DNA of 6,643 nt. Source: Oscillospiraceae bacterium (GTDB lineage Bacteria > Bacillota > Clostridia > Oscillospirales > Oscillospiraceae). The position numbers and the translations under genes were made by a program. Under the pieces are notes generated by a model. The model saw nothing but the letters and a program-made list of their open reading frames with translations. It ran no database searches and had not been told where the DNA came from. Location of the stretch: contig JAFYIF010000294.1 in NCBI GenBank assembly GCA_017538775.1, positions 1-6,643 of the forward strand, given 5' to 3'. Numbering within the stretch: position 1 is the stretch's first letter; each line of letters starts with the position of its first letter. Below, piece by piece: positions 1 through 4,331 of the stretch.

Positions 1-1104
1 CAGGTAGATGCGCTTGGCCAGCACCCGGAAGCGGGGCAGCTGGTCCCGGGGAATGCCGGAGAGCCCCAGCTTCCTGGCCTCCAGATGGACGCTGAGGAAG
101 ATGCCGCCGAAGTACAGCACGGCGGGCAGAATGGCCCAGAGGGCGATCTGGCCGTACTTCTGTCCGGTGTTCTCGGCCATCAGGAAGGCCGCCGCGCCCA
201 TGATGGGGGGCATGATCTGGCCGCCGGTGCTGGCCGCCGCCTCCACCGCGGCGGAGAACTCCGGGCGGTAGCCGGTCTTCTTCATCATCGGGATGGTGAC
301 GGAGCCGGTGGTGACGGTGTTGCCCACGCTGCTGCCGCTGACCATGCCGCAGAGGGCGGAGGAGATGACCGCGACCTTGGCCGGGCCGCCGGAGGAGGCC
401 CCCGCCAGGGAGTTGGCCATGTCGATGAAGAAACTGGCGATGCCGGTGCGTTCCAGGAACGCGCCGAAGATGATGAAGACCGCGATGAATTTCAGACAGA
501 CCTGAATGGGCGTGGCCATGACGCCGCCGGTGGTGTAAAACAGGGTGTAGACCACCCGGGCCAGCACCTGGGAGAAGGTCCGGTCCGGCTGACTGAGCAG
601 GTTGACGAAGGTGTAGATCAGCAGCGCCCCGGCCACGCAGAGGATGGGCAGCCCGACGCAGCGGCGGCACAGCTCGGCCAGGGCCAGCACGCCGATCACG
701 CCCAGGGCGATGGTGAAGGGCGTCAGCTTGCTGGCGCTGGTGTAGACCGTGACGAACGCGGTGTAGTTGAAGCGGAAGTAAAAGAACGCGCCCGCGCCCA
801 GCAGCATGATGACGATGTCATACCAGGGCATGGAGTTGGGGCGCACATGGTGCTTGCGGAGCGGGTAGGTGAGATAGCCCATCAGCAGAATCAGCCCCAG
901 GAAGGTGCTGAGACGCACGGGCAGATCCTCCGTGGAGAACAGCGTGGACCAGATGCAGTAGACGGAGAAGGCGCTCATGACATAGCGGATGACCCGGGCG
1001 GGGATGCCCGTCCAGACCCGTGTGGCGCTCTCCCGGTCAAATTGCCGCAGGATGTCCTCGCCGCCGGTCGGCAGTTCCGGTGTGGCAGGTTGTTTGGTTC
1101 CCAT
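1..1104 (-). CDS. TRAP transporter fused permease (DctQ-DctM type), 3' end cut by the window
   Basis: Membrane permease of a tripartite ATP-independent periplasmic (TRAP) transporter, expected to import the substrate delivered by the adjacent TAXI binding protein using an ion gradient. The frame is open from ATG 1104 to base 1 (368 codons visible; fused TRAP permeases are usually 600-700 residues, so the C-terminal part is missing). After a hydrophilic N-terminus (MGTKQPATPELPTGGEDILR) come several hydrophobic helices that match the small-subunit-like portion. The DctM-like portion follows, with the family hallmark G-M-V-S-G-S-S-V-G-N-T-V-T-T-G at residues 253-267 and S-T-G-G-Q-I-M-P-P near 293-300. 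The start is fixed by AGGAGG at 1111-1116, six bases upstream. It lies 98 bases downstream of the TAXI gene with no terminator-like T-run between, so the two are probably co-transcribed. The substrate cannot be read from the sequence. TAXI systems in other bacteria have been linked to glutamate and other carboxylates. Confidence 0.93.
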   Translation of the reverse strand, partial: MGTKQPATPELPTGGEDILRQFDRESATRVWTGIPARVIRYVMSAFSVYCIWSTLFSTEDLPVRLSTFLGLILLMGYLTYPLRKHHVRPNSMPWYDIVIMLLGAGAFFYFRFNYTAFVTVYTSASKLTPFTIALGVIGVLALAELCRRCVGLPILCVAGALLIYTFVNLLSQPDRTFSQVLARVVYTLFYTTGGVMATPIQVCLKFIAVFIIFGAFLERTGIASFFIDMANSLAGASSGGPAKVAVISSALCGMVSGSSVGNTVTTGSVTIPMMKKTGYRPEFSAAVEAAASTGGQIMPPIMGAAAFLMAENTGQKYGQIALWAILPAVLYFGGIFLSVHLEARKLGLSGIPRDQLPRFRVLAKRIYL

Positions 1105-1110
1105 CTGGGG

Positions 1111-1116
1111 CCTCCT
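1111..1116 (-). promoter_or_regulatory. Ribosome binding site of the TRAP permease
   Basis: A perfect AGGAGG on the minus strand sits six bases before ATG 1104. It defines the permease start, which no window-internal stop codon would otherwise fix. Confidence 0.85.
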
Positions 1117-1136
1117 GACGTATTAGAATAAGATGT

Positions 1137-1168
1137 GCATCCCATCCCCCCGAAGGGGGAAGGGATGC
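1137..1168 (-). promoter_or_regulatory. UUCG-capped hairpin between TAXI and permease genes
   Basis: Arms 1137-1150 and 1155-1168 pair at 13 of 14 positions (one mismatch, 1144/1161). As minus-strand RNA the loop is C(UUCG)G, the extra-stable tetraloop, on top of a five G-C stem. The downstream RNA is mixed (ACAUCUUAUUCUAAUACG) with no uridine run, so this is not a standard intrinsic terminator. The likely role, by inference, is to protect the 3' end of the binding-protein message from exonucleases or to attenuate read-through. Either would give more binding protein than permease. The foot of the hairpin is 20 bases from the permease ribosome binding site. Confidence 0.75.
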
Positions 1169-1202
1169 GTCATGGCGTAGGGGGAGGGGGGATGCTGCCG
1201 CG

Positions 1203-2228
1203 TCAATAGGTGGAGGCGGGGATGGTGACGGCGCTGTAGAAGGGGCTGGAGGCCAGCAGCGCGTCGGTGTGCTCCCCGTCCAGGCTGACCAGATAGACGC
1301 TGTTGCCGGCGGCCAGGTCGGTGATGGCGGGGGTGGGAGCGCCGGCCACGATGAAGGCCGCGTCGATCTTGCCGTCCTTCAGGCTGTCGGCGGAGTCGCC
1401 GAAGCTCTGGTAGACGGGGCTGATGTCGCTTTCCGTGAGGCCGTAAGCGCCCAGCACGTCAATGGCGTTGAAGTAGACGCCGCTGCCCACCGCGCCGATG
1501 GAGACGGTCTTGCCCGCCAGGTCGGCCACCGTGGAGATGGAGGACTTGGTGGTGACGATCTGGACCTGCTCCATGTACAGGGCGGCCACCACGGAGAAGC
1601 CGGTGACGGCCTCGTCGAACAGGCGCTCGCCGTGATAGGCATAGCTCAGCACGTCGCTCTGGGCGAAGCCGACCTGCACGTCGCCGTTGCTCATGTCCTC
1701 GATGTTGGCCTTGCTGCCGCCGGAGGTGACGGCGGTGACGGTGAAGTCGTTGTTGTTGGAGATGAAGGAAGCCAGCACGCCGCCGAAGCCGTAGTAGGTG
1801 CCGGTCTCGCCGCCGGTGCCGAAGGTCAGGTTGGCCACAGCGCCTTCGCCCGCGCCGGCCTTGACCTCAGCCACGTCCAGGCCTTTCTCGGCGAAGTAGC
1901 GCGCCGCGCCGGGGTGATAGGGCACGCTGGAGACGGAGGCGGCAAAGGCCAGATCCAGCTCCGCACCCTTGGCGTGCTGGTCGGCGATGGCGGCCTGATT
2001 CTCGAAGATGCTGGAGACGAAGTTGTAGATCTCCTCCTCGGCCACGTCGTCTCTGGCGATGATGACCGCGCCCACCGCCACGGTGGCGGTGTCGGACTTG
2101 GCCGCGGGGGCCGCTTCGCCGCTGTCCGGGACATTGCTCTCTCCGCCCTGGGCGGCGGGAGATGCGCCGCAGGCGGCGAGGGAGAGGGCCAGCGCCAGAG
2201 CCAGCGCCAGTGCAAGCAGTTTCTTCAT
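1203..2228 (-). CDS. TAXI-family TRAP solute-binding lipoprotein with circularly permuted block order
   Basis: Extracytoplasmic substrate receptor (341 aa) for the TRAP permease encoded downstream. Residues 1-20 are a lipoprotein signal: MKK, five Ala-Leu repeats, lipobox L17-A-A-C20, so C20 should be lipidated. An Ala/Gly/Ser/Pro linker runs to about residue 44. Residues about 45-122 match the usual C-terminal part of TAXI proteins: T-A-T-V-A-V at 47-52, A-E-E-E-I-Y at 63-68, I-F-E-N at 74-77, Y-H-P-G-A at 104-108, E-K-G at 114-116. Residues about 130-341 match the usual N-terminal and central part: F-G-T-G-G-E-T-G-T-Y-Y at 136-146, then V-A-D-L-A-G-K-T-V-S-I-G-A-V-G-S-G, A-Y-G-L-T, I-D-A-A-F and the terminal T-I-P-A-S-T-Y. 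The order is therefore permuted although length is normal. AGGAGG at 2236-2241, seven bases before ATG 2228, fixes the start. Family assignment is firm; substrate is unknown; correct folding of the permuted form is inferred. Confidence 0.93.
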   Translation of the reverse strand: MKKLLALALALALALSLAACGASPAAQGGESNVPDSGEAAPAAKSDTATVAVGAVIIARDDVAEEEIYNFVSSIFENQAAIADQHAKGAELDLAFAASVSSVPYHPGAARYFAEKGLDVAEVKAGAGEGAVANLTFGTGGETGTYYGFGGVLASFISNNNDFTVTAVTSGGSKANIEDMSNGDVQVGFAQSDVLSYAYHGERLFDEAVTGFSVVAALYMEQVQIVTTKSSISTVADLAGKTVSIGAVGSGVYFNAIDVLGAYGLTESDISPVYQSFGDSADSLKDGKIDAAFIVAGAPTPAITDLAAGNSVYLVSLDGEHTDALLASSPFYSAVTIPASTY

Positions 2229-2235
2229 GGTGGTT

Positions 2236-2241
2236 CCTCCT
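2236..2241 (-). promoter_or_regulatory. Ribosome binding site of the TAXI lipoprotein
   Basis: AGGAGG on the minus strand, seven bases before ATG 2228. The reading frame stays open upstream as far as 2924. This site, the signal peptide that starts at 2228 and the promoter at 2299-2327 show that the upstream extension is not translated. Confidence 0.85.
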
Positions 2242-2258
2242 GTTGTGAAATAAGTATC

Positions 2259-2281
2259 GCACACAGGCGCGAGCTGTGTGC
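2259..2281 (-). promoter_or_regulatory. Inverted repeat in the TAXI leader (possible operator or 5' hairpin)
   Basis: Perfect 8-base arms GCACACAG (2259-2266) and CTGTGTGC (2274-2281) flank a 7-base spacer. The repeat lies just downstream of the predicted transcription start (about 2292) and upstream of the ribosome binding site. It could be a repressor operator or an mRNA 5' hairpin; the sequence does not decide which. Confidence 0.5.
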
Positions 2282-2298
2282 CTTGCAGTAACGCGGCT

Positions 2299-2327
2299 AT
2301 TTTATCCGAACTACGCCCGTTTGTCAA
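2299..2327 (-). promoter_or_regulatory. Sigma-A promoter of the TAXI-TRAP operon
   Basis: On the minus strand a consensus -35 TTGACA (2327-2322) is followed by a 17-base spacer and -10 TAAAAT (2304-2299, 5 of 6 match). The predicted start is near 2292, giving a leader of about 63 bases. It lies between the terminator of the preceding gene and the TAXI start, so the operon has its own strong promoter. Confidence 0.8.
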
Positions 2328-2381
2328 GGAATGGTGCAGGATTCTGTCGTGTTTCTTGCGGATGCTTTCATAGAAAGGAAG

Positions 2382-2414
2382 AAAAAAGCCGCCCGGACGG
2401 CGTCGTCCGGGCGG
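2382..2414 (-). terminator. Intrinsic terminator of the DUF1304 gene
   Basis: A perfect 11-bp G-C-rich stem (2389-2399 with 2404-2414, 4-base loop 2400-2403) is followed on the minus strand by one C and six T residues (2387-2382). It lies 15 bases past the DUF1304 stop codon and upstream of the TAXI promoter, so it separates the two transcription units. Confidence 0.9.
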
Positions 2415-2428
2415 GGGAGCGGGATGCT

Positions 2429-2788
2429 TCAGGTCAAAAGGCAGCTCAGCAGCGTGAGGATGGGCAAACCGCCCTGCATCAGCAGGATCTTGGGGCTGCT
2501 GCTGACGGCTCCGTAGGCGGCTACGCCCACGATGTAGCACATGAGCGCCGCCACCGCCGGTTTGCTGTCGAAGGCAAAGACGGCCACCAGGATCAGCACG
2601 GCCAGCAGACCATTGTAGACCCCCTGGTTTTTGAACAGGGTGCTGACGGACTTGCGCTGCAATTCCTCCCGGCTCATGCCGAAGACGCGGCTGGTGCGTT
2701 CCGAGGTCGTGGCGAAGGTCTCCAGATACAGGATGTAGAAGAACTCCAGCGCCACCAGCAGTGCGCACACCTTTGTAAGAACGGACAT
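2429..2788 (-). CDS. DUF1304 family small membrane protein
   Basis: A 119-residue integral membrane protein of unknown biochemical role; the length is typical for DUF1304. Hydrophobic segments fall at about residues 2-21, 60-72, 78-95 and 107-118, predicting four membrane helices. Family hallmarks visible are L-E-F-F-Y-I-L-Y-L-E-T-F at 14-25 (end of helix 1), F-K-N-Q-G-V-Y-N-G at 52-60 (start of helix 2) and the Q-G-G-L-P turn at 105-109 before helix 4. The loop between helices 1 and 2 is charged (R-T-S-R-V-F-G-M-S-R-E-E-L). AGGAGG at 2796-2801, seven bases before ATG 2788, supports the start. It appears to be a one-gene unit closed by the terminator at 2382-2414. Its neighbours are transport genes but nothing ties it to them. 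Family call is confident; function is not known. Confidence 0.88.
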   Translation of the reverse strand: MSVLTKVCALLVALEFFYILYLETFATTSERTSRVFGMSREELQRKSVSTLFKNQGVYNGLLAVLILVAVFAFDSKPAVAALMCYIVGVAAYGAVSSSPKILLMQGGLPILTLLSCLLT

Positions 2789-2801
2789 GGTTTTTCCTCC
2801 T

Positions 2802-2941
2802 TATCTTATCCGTATGGTTTGACAGGATCACGCGAGAATTTTTCAGAAAAAGACAAAAAAAGCTATTTCCTTCTGCGGATTTTTGTGGTAAACTGACAGG
2901 GAAACAGGGCCCCAACACTTTCATCGACGGAGGGAAGCAAA
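2802..2941. promoter_or_regulatory. A+T-rich divergent intergenic region with promoters for DUF1304 and the 80-aa gene
   Basis: About 140 bases separate two divergent starts and are clearly more A+T-rich than the flanks (A and T runs at 2838-2860 and 2879-2892). For the plus strand the best candidate is an extended -10, TGG-TAAACT (2886-2894), with a poor -35 (TTTCCT, 2866-2871). A TTGACA at 2819-2824 on the plus strand has no fitting -10. No convincing minus-strand promoter was found, though one must exist nearby for DUF1304. Confidence 0.4.
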
Positions 2942-3184
2942 ATGAACGAATTTTTGCCTGCGGTTTTTTTCGATCCCAACTACTACACCGCGCTGTTCAC
3001 CGACGCCATGGAGGCGCAGCGCCAGCACATGGAGCAGCAGCAGACGGTCTCGCAGATGGTCAAAGCGGTCACCGACTACTTTGAAGCTTTCCGCAAGCTG
3101 ATGCCCGGCTACCAGCAGTTCGCGCTCCAGACCAGCTTCATGACCTTCATGCAGCAGGCGGCGATCACGAAGTGGGAGATCTGA
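2942..3184 (+). CDS. Small protein of unknown function (80 aa)
   Basis: I do not recognise this protein. It is real by gene structure: GGAGGG at 2929-2934 lies seven bases before ATG 2942, codon third positions are strongly G/C like its neighbours, it stops with TGA at 3182-3184, and a long hairpin plus T-run follows. The N-terminus is aromatic (F-L-P-A-V-F-F-D-P-N-Y-Y). A Gln-rich amphipathic stretch follows (residues about 25-38, Q-R-Q-H-M-E-Q-Q-Q-T-V-S-Q), then a probable helical segment with D-Y-F-E-A-F-R-K-L-M-P-G-Y. There is no signal peptide, membrane segment, Cys or metal motif. The composition suggests a small, mostly helical cytoplasmic protein, possibly oligomeric; that is inference. 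It is a single-gene unit, divergent from DUF1304 and convergent with the cation exporter gene. Confidence 0.75.
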   Translation: MNEFLPAVFFDPNYYTALFTDAMEAQRQHMEQQQTVSQMVKAVTDYFEAFRKLMPGYQQFALQTSFMTFMQQAAITKWEI

Positions 3185-3201
3185 ACCGCTGAGACCAAGT
3201 G

Positions 3202-3253
3202 GGGCAGACTCCGCTCCCTGCGCCATCCGGCAGGGGAGCGGGTCTGCCCTTTT
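3202..3253 (+). terminator. Terminator of the 80-aa gene in the convergent gap
   Basis: Outer arms GGGCAGAC (3202-3209) and GTCTGCCC (3242-3249) pair perfectly. The inner arms (3210-3221 with 3230-3241) pair with one G bulge and a T-G wobble. Four T residues follow at 3250-3253. The T-run is short but the stem is about 20 bp. On the minus strand the hairpin lies 10 bases past the exporter stop codon but lacks a T-run there, so it may only protect that message's 3' end. Confidence 0.7.
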
Positions 3254-3262
3254 CCACTGGCT

Positions 3263-4138
3263 TCAAAGGGACGGATTCACATGGACCATCACGTGCTTGA
3301 CCTTCGGGAAGGCCGCCTCCACCTCGTCGTGGAGCTGCTCGGCAATCTCGTGGGCCCGCACCAGAGACAGCCGTCCGTCCACCGCGATTTCCACCTCGAT
3401 ATAGATCCGGTTGCCGAAGGTCCGGGTCAGGAGGCTGTCCAGGCTGCGCACGTCCGGGTGGGCCAGGATGCAGCTGCGGATGGCCGCCTCCGTCTCCTCG
3501 TCGCAGCTGTGGTCCACCATCTTGTCCATGGCGTCCCGGAAGATGTCCAGGGCCGCCTTGACGATGAAGGCACAGATCACCACGCTGGCCAGGGGGTCCA
3601 GGATGGGCAGCCCCAGCCGCGCCCCGGCTATGCCCACCAGCGCGCCCACGGAGGAAAAGGCGTCGGAGCGGTGGTGCCAGGCGTCCGCCATCAGGGCGGG
3701 GGAGTCCAGGGCCCGGGCATAGCGCCGGGTGTACCAGAACATCCCCTCCTTGACGGCGATGGAGACCAGCGCCGCGGCCAGGGCCGCCAGACCGGGCACG
3801 GTCAGCTCCGCGCTCTGGCCGCGGACGATGGTCTGCAGGCCCCCGTAGCCGATGAACAGCCCGGTGATGAGCAGCACCACGGCCAGGATCACCGCCGCGA
3901 CGCACTCCAGGCGCTCGTGTCCGTAGGGGTGCTCCCGGTCGGAGTCCCGGGCGGACAGGCGCATCCCGATCATCACCACCACCGTGCTGAACACGTCGGA
4001 GCAGGAGTGGACCGCGTCGGAGACCATCGCGCCGGAGTGGGCCAGCAGCCCACACAGCAGCTTGAGCAGGCTCAGCAGCACATTTGCCAGAATGCTGACC
4101 CACGAGACGCGCATGGCCGCACGGGATTGATCTTCCAT
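3263..4138 (-). CDS. Cation diffusion facilitator (CDF) family divalent metal transporter
   Basis: Membrane antiporter (291 aa) that in this family exports Zn2+, Fe2+, Mn2+ or similar ions from the cytoplasm in exchange for protons; it usually works as a homodimer. The transport-site motifs are present: H44-S-C-S-D48 in helix 2 and H155-H-R-S-D159 in helix 5, both HxxxD, the pattern common in zinc-type members. H-P-Y-G-H-E at 70-75 is the conserved cytoplasmic loop. Six hydrophobic helices lie in residues about 10-205, followed by a cytoplasmic dimerisation domain (about 210-291) ending V-K-H-V-M-V-H-V-N-P. The frame opens further upstream, but GGAGG at 4146-4150 is seven bases from ATG 4138 and almost touches the alternative ATG 4144, so 4138 is chosen. 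It has its own promoter, back to back with the DUF1538 operon. Metal specificity is not certain from motifs alone. Confidence 0.95.
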   Translation of the reverse strand: MEDQSRAAMRVSWVSILANVLLSLLKLLCGLLAHSGAMVSDAVHSCSDVFSTVVVMIGMRLSARDSDREHPYGHERLECVAAVILAVVLLITGLFIGYGGLQTIVRGQSAELTVPGLAALAAALVSIAVKEGMFWYTRRYARALDSPALMADAWHHRSDAFSSVGALVGIAGARLGLPILDPLASVVICAFIVKAALDIFRDAMDKMVDHSCDEETEAAIRSCILAHPDVRSLDSLLTRTFGNRIYIEVEIAVDGRLSLVRAHEIAEQLHDEVEAAFPKVKHVMVHVNPSL

Positions 4139-4162
4139 CGGCATTCCTCCCCTGTCAATAGC

Positions 4163-4181
4163 CCCCCGCCCAGGGCGGGGG
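4163..4181 (-). promoter_or_regulatory. G+C-only near-palindrome in the CDF leader
   Basis: CCCCCGCCC-A-GGGCGGGGG is self-complementary around a single base and can form a stem of about 7 bp with a 5-base loop in RNA. It lies between the predicted CDF transcription start (about 4204) and its ribosome binding site (4146-4150). It may be an operator or a translation-modulating hairpin; no regulator is indicated. Confidence 0.45.
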
Positions 4182-4210
4182 AGATGAAGCATTCTATGTC
4201 AGCTTTCTCC

Positions 4211-4239
4211 ATCATAGTCCATCGACCGCGAAAAATCAA
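4211..4239 (-). promoter_or_regulatory. Sigma-A promoter of the CDF exporter
   Basis: On the minus strand -35 TTGATT (4239-4234, 4 of 6) is followed by a 17-base spacer and -10 TATGAT (4216-4211, 5 of 6). The predicted start is near 4204. Confidence 0.65.
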
Positions 4240-4247
4240 GCGCTTGA
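4236..4247. promoter_or_regulatory. Palindrome TCAAGCGCTTGA shared by two divergent -35 boxes
   Basis: This perfect 12-base palindrome supplies the first four bases (TTGA) of both divergent -35 elements, which are only four bases apart. A dimeric regulator bound here would touch both promoters. Part of the symmetry is automatic when two TTGA boxes face outward, so a regulator is only a possibility. Confidence 0.45.
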
Positions 4248-4273
4248 CAAGGCCGGGACAAAGGCACTATAGT
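4244..4273 (+). promoter_or_regulatory. Sigma-A promoter of the DUF1538-PII operon
   Basis: A consensus -35 TTGACA (4244-4249), an 18-base spacer and -10 TATAGT (4268-4273, 5 of 6). The predicted start near 4280 gives a leader of about 52 bases. Confidence 0.8.
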
Positions 4274-4305
4274 AACAGGGAGAGAAGGGAACAAACTACC
4301 GCAAT

Positions 4306-4323
4306 CGACCCGGGTCGGGAGGG
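4306..4323 (+). promoter_or_regulatory. Ribosome binding site of the DUF1538 gene with an adjoining palindrome
   Basis: GGGAGGG (4317-4323) lies eight bases before ATG 4332. The perfect palindrome CGACCCGGGTCG (4306-4317) shares its last base with it. Another ATG at 4324 abuts the site directly and reads only three codons before a stop, so it is unlikely to be the main start. Confidence 0.6.
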
Positions 4324-4331
4324 ATGAGCAC

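Noticed and set aside
85..1131. Long open frame on the plus strand opposite the TRAP permease.
   Set aside because: It is rich in Gly, Asp, His and Gln with no domain, as expected for the complement of a G+C-rich membrane gene. The minus strand has clear TRAP motifs.
2190..2215. Repeated GCGCCA-like hexamers.
   Set aside because: They simply encode the Ala-Leu repeats of the lipoprotein signal peptide, common in this bacterial group.
1203..2228. The TAXI gene as a pseudogene or fusion of two broken genes.
   Set aside because: There is one uninterrupted frame of normal family length, all conserved blocks occur once, and it has an intact lipobox, promoter and ribosome binding site. A functional permuted gene explains this better.
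2229..2924. In-frame upstream extension of the TAXI gene to 2924 (232 extra codons).
   Set aside because: It runs through the promoter, a terminator and the DUF1304 gene in another frame, and reads as low-complexity Arg/Pro/Gly sequence. The signal peptide and AGGAGG place the start at 2228.
3281..4327. Open frame on the plus strand opposite the CDF gene.
   Set aside because: It reads as low-complexity His/Gln/Gly sequence, and its 3' end runs through the divergent promoters. The CDF motifs are on the minus strand.
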